NCBI GenBank assembly: GCA_021161835.1
Contig: JAGGZV010000003.1
Span: forward strand, 1 to 53,551
Origin: Thermotogae bacterium
Lineage (GTDB): Bacteria; Thermotogota; Thermotogae; UBA12178
Direction: 5' to 3'
DNA length: 53,551 bases
The notes beneath the pieces were generated by a model. That model was not told the DNA's origin. It saw only the letters and a list, made by a program, of their open reading frames with translations, and searched no databases. Below, one piece after another: positions 26,811 through 36,748 of the stretch (position 1 is its first letter; each line of letters starts with the position of its first letter). The position numbers were made by a program, and so were the translations under genes.

Positions 26811-28717
26811 TATTCCACCGATTCGATGGCTTTTTTGAGATCTTCTTCGGAAATCCCTGTACTTTTCATAAGAATATTCACTTCTCCACTGAGCGCATAG
26901 TCTTTAACACCCAAAGGTATCACATTTATCGGTCGTATTCCGTTTTCAACGCACAGTTTGGTAAAGACGTTGTACAACCCTGTGTTCACGTTGTGATCTT
27001 CGTAAACTATCACGTGTTTACCGTGTGTCCAGGTTCGAAGAGTTTCAACGTCTGGGTGGAGTGGACATGACACGTTGAGAACCGTGACCTTCTTTCCCTG
27101 AAACCTCAATTCATCTGCAACTTTAACCGCCCTGTACAGAAGCTGTCCATATGTCAGAATGGTCACCGTTTCTCCCCTGCGTACCACATCCACCTTTCCA
27201 TACTCGAAGATGTAGTCGTTTCCAAAGAACGGAGTTCCATGTTCGGACAGCACCACCTCGAGTTTGGATCTGCCAACAGCCACGGTGAAATTTCCTTTAT
27301 GAGTTGCCGCATATCTTATGGCCCTATCAGTTTGATTTGGATCTCCAGGTACTATTAGATGCCAGTGGAAGAGGTTGGCGAGTACGCCCACATAATCTAC
27401 ACAATGATGGGTTTTTCCATCTTCGCCGACATCGGTTCCCGCATGTGTTATCAGAACTTTCAGATTTGTGTGATTGATGTCGTTCAAACGATGTTGATTG
27501 TAGGTTTCATCGACCCCAAATACGCCGAAATCGGCAAAAAACACCAGTACACCACTTACTGACATCGCACCTGCAATCGTCGCAGCGTTGTGTTCCTGAA
27601 CCCCTATTTCCACTACACGATCTGGGTTTTCTTTGGCGAGTATGTTCAATCTAACGGATCCTAGAAGGTCACAATCAATGGCATATATGGGTTTGTCAGG
27701 ATTCGCTCGAACGAGATCCGCTATAGCTTGGCCTGCCGCACTTCTGTTGTCGATCTTCGTGCCCGGTTTATAAGTGCGTGGTTCACCAGTGTTAATTTCT
27801 ATGCTCTCATCCTGTGGTATTGGACGTTCGTGGGATACAGGCAATTTCGAGCGCAGCTCTTCGTATTTGCTCAGATCTTTTTCCAATCCCAGTTCGTCCA
27901 TCGCTTTCCCATATTCTTCACGTTTCAACGGAACACCATGATATTTCACTTCATCTTCCATGAATGAAACACCTTTACCTATGGTGGTTTTAGCGATAAC
28001 CACCGTTGGTTTACCGTCTTCTACAGCTGCCTTTATAGCGGTGTAAAGTTCCGCATGGTTGTGGCCGTCCACTTCTTTCACTTCCCAGCCAGCTGCTTTG
28101 TACTCTTCTCTAATGTTCACAGGCATGATTTCCGATGCTTTTCCACTTATCTGAGCATCGTTGTAATCTATCACCACTGTTATGTTGTCCAACCCATACT
28201 TTGCTGCCGTTCTCCTTGCCTCAGCCACCTGCCCTTTGGCTTGTTCCGCGTCGCTCATCATGACAAAAACATGGTAGTCTCTTTTGGTGAACTTGGCAGC
28301 AAGCGCCATCCCCACCCCCGCTGATAATCCCTGTCCCAAATTGCCTGTAGTCCATTCAACCCCTGGAATTCCCCTGGTTATGTGTCCTTCAAATATCGAA
28401 CCCGGATGTCTGAAACCCGCTATCACCTCGTCTATATCGAAGAATCCCAGTCTTCCCAGAACCGCGTAAACGCCGGGAGCAGTATGTCCATGGCTGACCA
28501 CGATTCTATCCCTGTTGGGATCGTTGACATTTTTTGGACTTATGTTGGCGTATTTCCATACCACAAGATACATATCCACCGATGACATGGAACCCCCGGG
28601 ATGTCCTGATTTCGCCAACGTGGTCATCTTCAAAATATCACCACGGCATATACGTGCCAGTTCCTGCAGTTCTTTGACTTCCTCTTCTTTCAGCAGGGTG
28701 GCTTCGAATCTGCCCAA
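26810..28717 (-). CDS. tkt: Transketolase (full length)
   Basis: 'AKSGHPGGSMSSVDM', 'GNLGQGLSAGVGMALAAK', 'MSDAEQAKGQVAEARR', 'THAGTDVGEDGKTHHCVDYVGVL'. TTG start after ggaggtg preferred; ORF track starts at GTG 28726. Confidence 0.93.
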   Translation of the reverse strand: MGRFEATLLKEEEVKELQELARICRGDILKMTTLAKSGHPGGSMSSVDMYLVVWKYANISPKNVNDPNRDRIVVSHGHTAPGVYAVLGRLGFFDIDEVIAGFRHPGSIFEGHITRGIPGVEWTTGNLGQGLSAGVGMALAAKFTKRDYHVFVMMSDAEQAKGQVAEARRTAAKYGLDNITVVIDYNDAQISGKASEIMPVNIREEYKAAGWEVKEVDGHNHAELYTAIKAAVEDGKPTVVIAKTTIGKGVSFMEDEVKYHGVPLKREEYGKAMDELGLEKDLSKYEELRSKLPVSHERPIPQDESIEINTGEPRTYKPGTKIDNRSAAGQAIADLVRANPDKPIYAIDCDLLGSVRLNILAKENPDRVVEIGVQEHNAATIAGAMSVSGVLVFFADFGVFGVDETYNQHRLNDINHTNLKVLITHAGTDVGEDGKTHHCVDYVGVLANLFHWHLIVPGDPNQTDRAIRYAATHKGNFTVAVGRSKLEVVLSEHGTPFFGNDYIFEYGKVDVVRRGETVTILTYGQLLYRAVKVADELRFQGKKVTVLNVSCPLHPDVETLRTWTHGKHVIVYEDHNVNTGLYNVFTKLCVENGIRPINVIPLGVKDYALSGEVNILMKSTGISEEDLKKAIESVE

Positions 28718-28731
28718 GTCCCTCACCTCCT

Positions 28732-29775
28732 CTACAGAATGAGAAGCCGCCCTTCTGGATGGAACCGTTGATATAGCGACTTCCTTATTTCCTGATGTTT
28801 TCTATAAGAATCGAGGTGATTGTAACCCTCCATTTCCCAGGGGGGTGTGGACGGAAGCACCTTGTCGAAATCTTCGAGTAGTTTTTTCTCCAATTCTCCA
28901 TACTTTCCTTCAACGAAAGCCATGAAGGCCTCTTCAAAATCCTTCCACGATTCTTCCTCCCGACCAGGTACTATGGGATAGAAAAATCCGCTGTTATTCT
29001 TGACAGCCTTCAGATCACCGTAAGCATCTCCTATCATGAGTACCTGATGGTCTTCGTATCCTCCTGCCTTTTTTGCCATTTCTATGTGTTGCGCTTTTGT
29101 GCCCATTTCCTGCCCTGCTATCAGTGATATGTACTGTGTCAGGCCGTTGTTTTCCCAATAATCGGCGAGATCATTGTATGGTGTTTGGGAAACTATTATG
29201 ATATCAGCGTACTGTGCCATCAGCTCTAGTGCTTTCTTTACTCCGGAAAAGGGAGGTATTTTAGCGGATATGTGCGGAAAAGTTCTGTTGACCGCTTCAC
29301 TCCAGCCCAGCAATTTGTACAAAGCGAAATTCCTGGGTTGTTCTTCATTTATGTATTTCTCAAGACTGGGGTTGCCCAGACCGAGATTCATCTTCTTGGT
29401 GTACTCTATGAAATCGTCTACAATTTTCACATCCAGCAATTCCACGTTTTCTTCTTCCATCTTCTTGCGTACGTCACCCCGCGAAGCCAGAGCTTTCAGC
29501 GTCAGTTGAATGGCTATGAATCTGTTGCAACCTCTGTGTTTTGAGAAAAGATTGTAAAACTCGGCCGTTTCCCTGAAATAAGATTCTATGGGCCACAATC
29601 CGTAGAATTCCATGAAATGTGGATGAAAAATCAACATCTGCTTGCCGTTCATGTTATCCGTTACACATCCATCTGTATCAATGGCTACCAGCAGATCTTT
29701 GGAGCGTTTGAAATTCATCAATTGACGCTTTGGATCATCTTTCAGCATCTTTTCTGTCAACCTTTCGTATTTCAC
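28732..29775 (-). CDS. HAD-superfamily phosphatase-like protein
   Basis: Motif I 'VAIDTDGCVTDNMNGKQ', motif II 'IIVSQTPYNDL', motif IV 'VLMIGDAYGDLKAVKNN'. GTG start at 29775 after ggaggga. Confidence 0.82.
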   Translation of the reverse strand: MKYERLTEKMLKDDPKRQLMNFKRSKDLLVAIDTDGCVTDNMNGKQMLIFHPHFMEFYGLWPIESYFRETAEFYNLFSKHRGCNRFIAIQLTLKALASRGDVRKKMEEENVELLDVKIVDDFIEYTKKMNLGLGNPSLEKYINEEQPRNFALYKLLGWSEAVNRTFPHISAKIPPFSGVKKALELMAQYADIIIVSQTPYNDLADYWENNGLTQYISLIAGQEMGTKAQHIEMAKKAGGYEDHQVLMIGDAYGDLKAVKNNSGFFYPIVPGREEESWKDFEEAFMAFVEGKYGELEKKLLEDFDKVLPSTPPWEMEGYNHLDSYRKHQEIRKSLYQRFHPEGRLLIL

Positions 29776-29800
29776 TTGCTGTCCCTCCTCCGACAAAGGT

Positions 29801-31114
29801 TCATCTGTAGCCTGCTGATGTGTATTCCGGACACAGCTTGGGTGCGTAAATCTCTTTGAACTGTGCAAATCTGGGTAATGGTCCACCGATAAGTGGCATG
29901 GCCCACTTTATGAAATCATCTGTAACATCGGCCCTGTTGGGGGCAATCCATTCTTTGGGGAACGTGCGAGCCGAATTTGCCACCACTTCCAAAGGTACTT
30001 TATCATAAACTACCTCGTATTTTTCTCCCGGCACCCTTATTATCGTGGCCATGTAACCATTTTCTTCGTTCAAAGCAAGTTTCGCGGCATGTGCTCCTAC
30101 TTCGTAGGCTTCTCTTCGATCCACCTCTGAAACGTATGCTATCTCTCTTCTCTGCCTGGTGCCTGGTTTCTCATATCTTGCTATTCCTTTCACGATTAAT
30201 CTGGTTCGTGCTCTTCCCTGTTCGTCTTTTCTGTCGAGACCGTTCAAGTAGTTTGCCACCACTTGCTCGGCGGATCTTTCGGCGGCGCTGAACTGTGCAT
30301 GACCAAAAGCATCTTTCAATATCCCCAGGTCACCCACGTTCACTCCTTCACCAATAATAACGATACACCTTCCATGTTTTCTCAATGTTTCATTGACCAT
30401 ATCGGTTATGTACTCCAGGTTACCTTTCCAATCGTCCTTGGATAGAGCCTCGGGCAGGAAAATCAAGAGTGGCATTTTTCTTTCAGGATCGGCGAGCCTC
30501 GCAGCTGCAGGTATGAAACCTATTTTTCTTCCCATGACTCCTATTACCAGGACAGGGTCGCTGGTGTGGCTGGCCTTGTTCTCTTCGTTAGCTTCAAGCA
30601 CGTTGATAGCGATGTTGCGTGCCACGCTGCCGTATCCCGGATCATGGTCGCAAATTGCGAATGTTCCATCCGGCTGTAGGGGTCCACCCAGATCGTTGTC
30701 TATGGTTTTCGGTATACCCACCGCTACAAGATCCAGGCCTTCCTTTCTGGCAAGTATGCTGACCTTGTTCGCGGTGTCCATGGAGTCTTCACCGCCGCAG
30801 TAGAGGAAATATCCTACGTTGTGAGCTTTGAAAACCTCGACGATCCTCATCATGTCCTCTTCGCTTTTTATTTTGTATCTGCAGCTTCCTATAACACCGG
30901 CGGATGGTGTTTGTGAAAGTAAAGCGATCTCTCCTGGATCCTGAGCGGTTATATCTATTAGCTCTTCCCTCAAAACTCCCAGTATTCCCATACGTGCACC
31001 ATATACCTTGTCTATTTTTTCAGATTTGAGCAAAGTTTCGATGGCACCCTGAAGACTGGCATTTATAACAGAAGTTGGACCACCTGACTGGGCAACAACG
31101 GCATTTCGCTTCAT
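29801..31114 (-). CDS. Phosphofructokinase family, probably PPi-dependent
   Basis: 'AQSGGPTSVINASLQG', 'YCGGEDSMDTANK', 'VGIPKTIDNDLGG' (Asp and Lys at the PPi-type positions). Confidence 0.85.
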   Translation of the reverse strand: MKRNAVVAQSGGPTSVINASLQGAIETLLKSEKIDKVYGARMGILGVLREELIDITAQDPGEIALLSQTPSAGVIGSCRYKIKSEEDMMRIVEVFKAHNVGYFLYCGGEDSMDTANKVSILARKEGLDLVAVGIPKTIDNDLGGPLQPDGTFAICDHDPGYGSVARNIAINVLEANEENKASHTSDPVLVIGVMGRKIGFIPAAARLADPERKMPLLIFLPEALSKDDWKGNLEYITDMVNETLRKHGRCIVIIGEGVNVGDLGILKDAFGHAQFSAAERSAEQVVANYLNGLDRKDEQGRARTRLIVKGIARYEKPGTRQRREIAYVSEVDRREAYEVGAHAAKLALNEENGYMATIIRVPGEKYEVVYDKVPLEVVANSARTFPKEWIAPNRADVTDDFIKWAMPLIGGPLPRFAQFKEIYAPKLCPEYTSAGYR

Positions 31115-32406
31115 TTCACTTCCCTCCTAGCATAAAGATATTTACCACCGTGTTCTATCCATAACATTCCAGGCCCTTCAAAATCTTCTCGTTTTATACT
31201 TCCGGGATCTCGATAACCGAGATTTACGGCTTCACATACTTCCCTTGATATGCCCGTGGCCAGTGTGATCTTCAACTTGCATTTTTCAATGCCGCTTACT
31301 GGATCGTAAGTTCCTGGACCTCGAACATTTATAACGTGGGCTGCAACGTTGCGATCGAATTCTGGATGTTTTTTGAGAAATTCTCTGACATATCCTTTGC
31401 AATGGTAGCCGATCCTTCTTATACTTTCATCCATCATCTTGTTGGAGTGGAAGCAGTGTATATGAGGGGCATATATTATGATTTCCCCACCTTCTTTCAT
31501 TACTCCTGGACGTTGAAGTTTGTAGGATCCTTTGCCAGCTGTCCATATTTCATCGTATTCTGGGCCTATGACCTGTACTGCCACATTCAACGGTTCTTCG
31601 ATGTATACGATATGCAAACGGGAACTGGCATGCGCGGCACGTTCGTATGTCCTCAAAAAACCTTCCAATCCTTCGTCTATGTAAAGTCCTCTGGGTATTA
31701 TTCCCTCGTCGGTTTCATCGTATACCATGTTGAAAGAGATCACAGGGCATTGTGTTTTCTGGAATATCAATTCACATGCGGCATTTATCACATCACGTGC
31801 TGGATTGCTGAAGGATCCTATGATCTGTGGAATCCCTATCAATACAGCAGCCCAGTGAAACAGGCCAACAACTTCGGGTCCGGCGACCCCAGGGACGAAG
31901 ATTTTCAATCCACCCGAGAATCCGGTGGCTTCGTGCGGTACAGTACCGCTTATAGCTATTATCAGATCGAACTTTTCCACCAGCATTTTGTTTACAGTGA
32001 CCGGGAAGGGTAGATTCAGCTCCCCGTCGGTTTTCTCATGAACAAATTCTGGAGGCAGCTCACCTACAGTTGTTAAAGCGGCAGGGTCGTCGTATTCGTG
32101 ATTGTGGAAGAAGAGCGAATAGTCTTTTTGGGATAGTCCCAATTTTTCCAGAATCTCTGCTTCTGTCATCTTTCTGTGTGTGCCGCTTGCATTCAAGGTA
32201 TGACATTCTTTCAAACCTTTGCTCTTCAATTCTTCCAAAAGAGTGGGAAAGATGAGATGTGTAAAATCTATACGTGTATAATCAGGGTGGAGCACCAAAA
32301 CTCGCTCCACCCTGCCGAACTTTTCAATTGCTTCAACGACAGCCGCCTTTATTTCTTCTTCGCTCAAGGGTTCGGTGAAATTCTCGCGTACGATCATATT
32401 TCTCAC
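31111..32406 (-). CDS. LarA-family (DUF2088) Ni-pincer racemase/epimerase homologue
   Basis: 'HPDYTRIDFTH', 'LNASGTHRKMTEAEI', 'VPHEATGFSGGLKIFVPGVAGPEVV', 'HWAAVLIGIPQIIG'. Confidence 0.88.
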   Translation of the reverse strand: MRNMIVRENFTEPLSEEEIKAAVVEAIEKFGRVERVLVLHPDYTRIDFTHLIFPTLLEELKSKGLKECHTLNASGTHRKMTEAEILEKLGLSQKDYSLFFHNHEYDDPAALTTVGELPPEFVHEKTDGELNLPFPVTVNKMLVEKFDLIIAISGTVPHEATGFSGGLKIFVPGVAGPEVVGLFHWAAVLIGIPQIIGSFSNPARDVINAACELIFQKTQCPVISFNMVYDETDEGIIPRGLYIDEGLEGFLRTYERAAHASSRLHIVYIEEPLNVAVQVIGPEYDEIWTAGKGSYKLQRPGVMKEGGEIIIYAPHIHCFHSNKMMDESIRRIGYHCKGYVREFLKKHPEFDRNVAAHVINVRGPGTYDPVSGIEKCKLKITLATGISREVCEAVNLGYRDPGSIKREDFEGPGMLWIEHGGKYLYARREVK

Positions 32407-33386
32407 TTCGGTATCTCTATGTTTTTGTCTGGTCTAGCTGCCTCCACTGTGCCTGCACCTGCTCCTTTCTTTCTCACCGCTTCGCCTTTGGTATAAACCC
32501 TGTGACCACCGAATTCTCTCCTGAGCGCTGCGAGTACCTTGTTGGAGAACACATCTTCCTGCCGTGATTCGAATCTCTTGAAGAGTGCATGGGCTATTCC
32601 TGTAACTGAAACTCCCATTTCTACCGCTTCCTGTACGGTCCAGCGTGCTTCACCTGAATCTTCCACGTATCCCTGTATTGATTCCAATTCGGGATCTTTT
32701 TCAAACGCTCTCTCGAGGAGTTCCAGTAACCATGAACGAATTACACTACCGTTGTTCCAGAGATGCGCGATGTCTTTCAACATGAAGTATTTACTGTATG
32801 GAGAGGCTTTCAACACCTCAAATCCTTCACCGTATGCTTCCATGATGGCGTATTCTATACCATTGTGCACCATTTTCACGAAGTGTCCTGCTCCAACCGG
32901 ACCGCAGTACAGGTATCCTCCTTCTGGTGCTAAATCTTTCAGAATCGGTTCTATGTAATCGAAATCTTCCTTTTCTCCTCCCACCATGGTGCAATATCCC
33001 TCTTTAAGACCCCATATACCACCTGATACACCTGCATCCATGTAGTGGACTCCTTTTTCTTTCAGCATCTCCGCGCGTCTTATATCATTTTTGTAGAAAT
33101 CGTTGGCACCGTTCACGATGATGTCCCCTTCTGAGAGAAGTTCTCCAAGCTTTTTCACATGTTCTTCCGTTGGGTCACCCAGGGGTAGCATCAACCATGC
33201 CACGCGTCTGGGATGCAATTTCTCCACAAATTCTTCAAGTGATTTCGAACCTATGGCTCCTTCTTTCATAATTTCCTCAACCTTGGCGTATGTTCTGTTG
33301 TATACGACCACTTCATGACCACGCTGAAGCAGTCTTCGCGCCATGTTCATACCCATTCTTCCAAGTCCAACTATTCCTATTTGCAT
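32403..33386 (-). CDS. gnd: 6-phosphogluconate dehydrogenase, decarboxylating (GntZ/YqeC type)
   Basis: 'IGIVGLGRMGMNMARRLLQRGHEVVVYNR', 'MDAGVSGGIWGLKEGYCTMVGG', 'GPVGAGHFVKMVHNGIEYAIMEAYGEG'. Confidence 0.92.
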   Translation of the reverse strand: MQIGIVGLGRMGMNMARRLLQRGHEVVVYNRTYAKVEEIMKEGAIGSKSLEEFVEKLHPRRVAWLMLPLGDPTEEHVKKLGELLSEGDIIVNGANDFYKNDIRRAEMLKEKGVHYMDAGVSGGIWGLKEGYCTMVGGEKEDFDYIEPILKDLAPEGGYLYCGPVGAGHFVKMVHNGIEYAIMEAYGEGFEVLKASPYSKYFMLKDIAHLWNNGSVIRSWLLELLERAFEKDPELESIQGYVEDSGEARWTVQEAVEMGVSVTGIAHALFKRFESRQEDVFSNKVLAALRREFGGHRVYTKGEAVRKKGAGAGTVEAARPDKNIEIPK

Positions 33387-33414
33387 CGTCTTTCCCTCCT
33401 TTCACGGAATGTTT

Positions 33415-34245
33415 TCATACACCGGAAAATGCGTTGAATCCCCCATCCACAGGAATCACTGTGCCTGTGAGAAATCTGGAAGCATCCGATGCGAGGAAAA
33501 TGCATATTCCTGCGAGGTCATCCGGTTCTCCAAACCTGCCCATGGGGGTATGTTCTATGATCGTTTTGCCACGTTGAGTGAGATTCCCATTCTCATCCAG
33601 CAGCAGATATCTGTTTTGTTTCGTTAGGAAAAATCCGGGTGCTATGGCATTTACCCTCAAATTCCTGTTGTATTCCTGCGCAAAGTGTACGGCCAACCAT
33701 TGTGTGAAGTTACTCACGGCGGCTTTAGCTGCTGAATATCCGGGTATTCTCGTTAGTGGCCTGAAAGCATTCATCGACGAGATGTTTATTATGGAACCAC
33801 CATTTTCATTCTCTACCATGCTTCTTCCGAAAACCTGAGAAGGCAGTATGGCACCACCGAAAAGATTCAACGCCACCACTTTCTCGAGTGCCGACAGCGG
33901 TAGATCAAAGAAAGGTAAATCTTTCGATGTGGTGGCCTCTTTCATGTTGCCACCGGCGGCATTTACGAGGACATCCACACGTCCGAAGTCCTTCATTATA
34001 GCATCATGGCACTCTTTTATCTTCTCAATGTTGAGAACGTCTATATAATATCCTCGCACATTTATACCATGCTCCTTCGATAGCTTCTCTGCCACTTCCT
34101 GTGCGTTCACTATATCGCATATAGCTACTTCCGCCCCAGCTTTTGCCAGTGCCTCTGCTATTTTGGAACCCAGCACACCCGCTCCTCCCGTGACCACGGC
34201 CTTTTTACCTTCCAGGCTGAACAGTTCATCTATGAATTTCGCCAT
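33415..34245 (-). CDS. uxuB: SDR oxidoreductase, D-mannonate oxidoreductase/fructuronate reductase type
   Basis: 'AVVTGGAGVLGSKIAEAL', 'GYSAAKAAVSNFTQWLAVHFAQEYNRNLRVNAIAPGFFLTKQNRYLL…GKTIIEHTPMGRFGEPDDL', 'VIPVDGGFNAFSGV'. ATG 34245 after ggaggg. Confidence 0.8.
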   Translation of the reverse strand: MAKFIDELFSLEGKKAVVTGGAGVLGSKIAEALAKAGAEVAICDIVNAQEVAEKLSKEHGINVRGYYIDVLNIEKIKECHDAIMKDFGRVDVLVNAAGGNMKEATTSKDLPFFDLPLSALEKVVALNLFGGAILPSQVFGRSMVENENGGSIINISSMNAFRPLTRIPGYSAAKAAVSNFTQWLAVHFAQEYNRNLRVNAIAPGFFLTKQNRYLLLDENGNLTQRGKTIIEHTPMGRFGEPDDLAGICIFLASDASRFLTGTVIPVDGGFNAFSGV

Positions 34246-34256
34246 GTTTTCCCTCC

Positions 34257-35753
34257 TCACCTTTTTGTTCCCAACATCTCCAGGTGGCGACGTATATGTT
34301 TACCAACACATTCGTAATGTTCCTCCTCGTTTTCCATTAAGACCCTGTACAATTCATCGCGGAAGAGATAGGAACCATCTTCGTTTCTGGCTGTAAGCAC
34401 CGCTCCATAGGTTATATGAATCAATTGACGGGAATCGTTTGCGTTCAAAAAATCTTCGAGTTTTTCATCGGGTATGGAATCCAGATCCGGTATTTTGGAA
34501 AGATCAGTTGTAACGTGATACGAACGTCTCTCAATCTGAAACCTTTCCAGAGCGAAGCGGTGTATTCTCCTGTACAACTCAGGTGCTTTTCTAGCGATAA
34601 CCCTGATGGCTTCTAGATAACTGGTACCGGCGGTTTTAACATGGAACAACCCTTCGGTTGCTTGAGAAAAAGCGGGATAGGCTGAAAATTTGTCGCTACC
34701 CGAATGTAGCGAAAGTTTGTATCCACCGAAATGTCTGGCTATGGCAGCATGTAGATTGATTTCTCTTTCAAATTTCTTCAAATCGCCGATGTAATCTATG
34801 GCTTTTTGCCATTCTCCAACGAACCTCAGAGCGAGATTGGTGAATTCCACGCCCATCCTGCGCAACTCTTCCACTATGAAAATATGGGCCAATGGAGAGG
34901 TGGGAGTGTCGGTTTCATCCACAGAAACCTCGAAATCGAAACCATCCGATTTATAGGTCTTCAAAGTTTCATACATTTCCCTCACGAATTTCAAAGCATC
35001 GAAGTAGGTGACGATAGCATCAACCAGGGAATCTTCGTCGAAAATGAGAACTTGACCTTCGATTTCGTATTTTCTATTGAGATATCTTCTTTCCAGTTCG
35101 CTCCTTTTGGATATGGAACCATATATCTCCTTCTTTTTTTCAGGACTCATGGTGGATGTGTTCCTGACGAAATCCGAAGGATCTATGGTAAACATGGTGT
35201 AACCGCATTCCACTGCTTCCACTAGTTTGTCTGGATCTTTCACATGATCAGCATCGGCTCCAAATTTCCCTTTGTAACCTGCTTCGAAGCATCCCCATAT
35301 GGCACTGTCCATAACATCTTCCCAATTTCTTCTGGTGCGTTCCAGTTCTCTGACAGATTGTTGGGCGAAGAAAGGAAAGATATCTTTCCCTTCGAAAGCT
35401 TTGACATGTGCAGGTGTGGCTATACCAAGCCTATCTCCAGTACCGAAGGATTTCTTTAAACCACATGGGGATGGATTAAGATGGGGAAACAATCTTCTGA
35501 GAATCTGAAGATTTTCATGAGTGGTGGGAGCAATTTTCAACTTTTGGTTTTCTTCGAGATTTCTAATTGATCTTTCGTAGATACCACGAAACAATCCACA
35601 TACTGCGGATTCTCCGACAATTACGAGATATTTCGATTTATCACCTCGTGCCAGAAAAAAAAGGTTCGAATCTCTTTGTAACAGGGATGAGGTGTACGGT
35701 ACATATTGATATCCTGTGGTTTTCAACAGGATATCGAAGACCTCCGATCTCAA
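34257..35753 (-). CDS. uxaE: D-tagaturonate epimerase family
   Basis: About 498 aa resembling the characterised Thermotoga UxaE family: 'YKGKFGADADHVKD…AVECGYTMFTIDPSDFV', 'KLSLHSGSDKFSAYPAFS'. Confidence 0.82.
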   Translation of the reverse strand: MRSEVFDILLKTTGYQYVPYTSSLLQRDSNLFFLARGDKSKYLVIVGESAVCGLFRGIYERSIRNLEENQKLKIAPTTHENLQILRRLFPHLNPSPCGLKKSFGTGDRLGIATPAHVKAFEGKDIFPFFAQQSVRELERTRRNWEDVMDSAIWGCFEAGYKGKFGADADHVKDPDKLVEAVECGYTMFTIDPSDFVRNTSTMSPEKKKEIYGSISKRSELERRYLNRKYEIEGQVLIFDEDSLVDAIVTYFDALKFVREMYETLKTYKSDGFDFEVSVDETDTPTSPLAHIFIVEELRRMGVEFTNLALRFVGEWQKAIDYIGDLKKFEREINLHAAIARHFGGYKLSLHSGSDKFSAYPAFSQATEGLFHVKTAGTSYLEAIRVIARKAPELYRRIHRFALERFQIERRSYHVTTDLSKIPDLDSIPDEKLEDFLNANDSRQLIHITYGAVLTARNEDGSYLFRDELYRVLMENEEEHYECVGKHIRRHLEMLGTKR

Positions 35754-35759
35754 TTTTCA

Positions 35760-36539
35760 TCATCTCCTTCCAGGTGATACTTTTTCTACTGTTACCCCTT
35801 TCTCACGAAGGAATTTTTCAACGTTCGTTGGAATACCTTCGTCTGTTATAAGATAATGAACGTCTTCCGGAAAGGCGAAGGAAGCGAATGCTTTTCTGTT
35901 GAACTTTGTAGAATCGGATACAACCACCACTCTGGAAGCACTTTTCACCATGGCCCTTTTGGTATCCGCTTCAACCACGCTGGGTGTCATGAACCCTCTT
36001 TCTTTTGAGAATCCCGTTGTACCCATGAAGGCTATGTCCACACTTATTTCCTGCAGGAATTTAAGTGTCCATGGACCTATTATGGATAGACTGTTTTCTC
36101 TGATAGTACCACCCAAAACGATTATTTCGGCATTGGTTTCGATCAATTTACTGGCTATGAAAACATTGTTGGTAACGATGGTGAGGTGTTTCCATGAGCG
36201 CTTAAGCATTTCGAGAGCGAGATAGTAATTGGTGCTGCTGCTATCGAGTATCACCGTGTCCCCATCTTCGATCATGTTCACTGCAACACTGGCTATAGCC
36301 TTTTTTTCCTCTTCTCGCTGATGGATCTTTCTTAGAAAATTCCACTCCGAACGAGAATGCGTTGGAAGAATAGCACCCCCATGAGTTCTAAGTAACTTCC
36401 CTTCTTGTTCCAAAGCGTCCAGATCCTTACGTATGGTGACTTCACTCACTTCGAAAAGTTTCGATAATTGAGCCACCGTGACCTTTCCCGAAGCCCTCAA
36501 CAATTCCACAATTTTCGATCTTCTTTCTTCTGTGAACAT
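35760..36539 (-). CDS. DeoR-family transcriptional regulator
   Basis: 'MFTEERRSKIVELLRASGKVTVAQLSKLFEVSEVTIRKDLDALEQEGKLLRTHGGAI'. ATG 36539 after ggaggcg. Confidence 0.93.
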   Translation of the reverse strand: MFTEERRSKIVELLRASGKVTVAQLSKLFEVSEVTIRKDLDALEQEGKLLRTHGGAILPTHSRSEWNFLRKIHQREEEKKAIASVAVNMIEDGDTVILDSSSTNYYLALEMLKRSWKHLTIVTNNVFIASKLIETNAEIIVLGGTIRENSLSIIGPWTLKFLQEISVDIAFMGTTGFSKERGFMTPSVVEADTKRAMVKSASRVVVVSDSTKFNRKAFASFAFPEDVHYLITDEGIPTNVEKFLREKGVTVEKVSPGRR

Positions 36540-36628
36540 GGTGTATCGCCTCCGATATATTGTATAATGAAGTTGCGAATTATTCAAATATCATTTCCAA
36601 TCGCAATCATACGAAATCAGAAGCTATT

Positions 36629-36658
36629 TTGACATAATCGGTTCTCATCGTTCATAAT
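36629..36658 (+). promoter_or_regulatory. Promoter of the iolM operon
   Basis: TTGACA - 18 bp - CATAAT in the divergent intergenic region. Confidence 0.6.
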
Positions 36659-36748
36659 GTACCATAATCTCTTTTCTTTGCATTTGTTTATTTTCAATTA
36701 TGGTCGTATACTTTTTACGGTCCACATATCGAAAGGAGGTAGGTTGAT

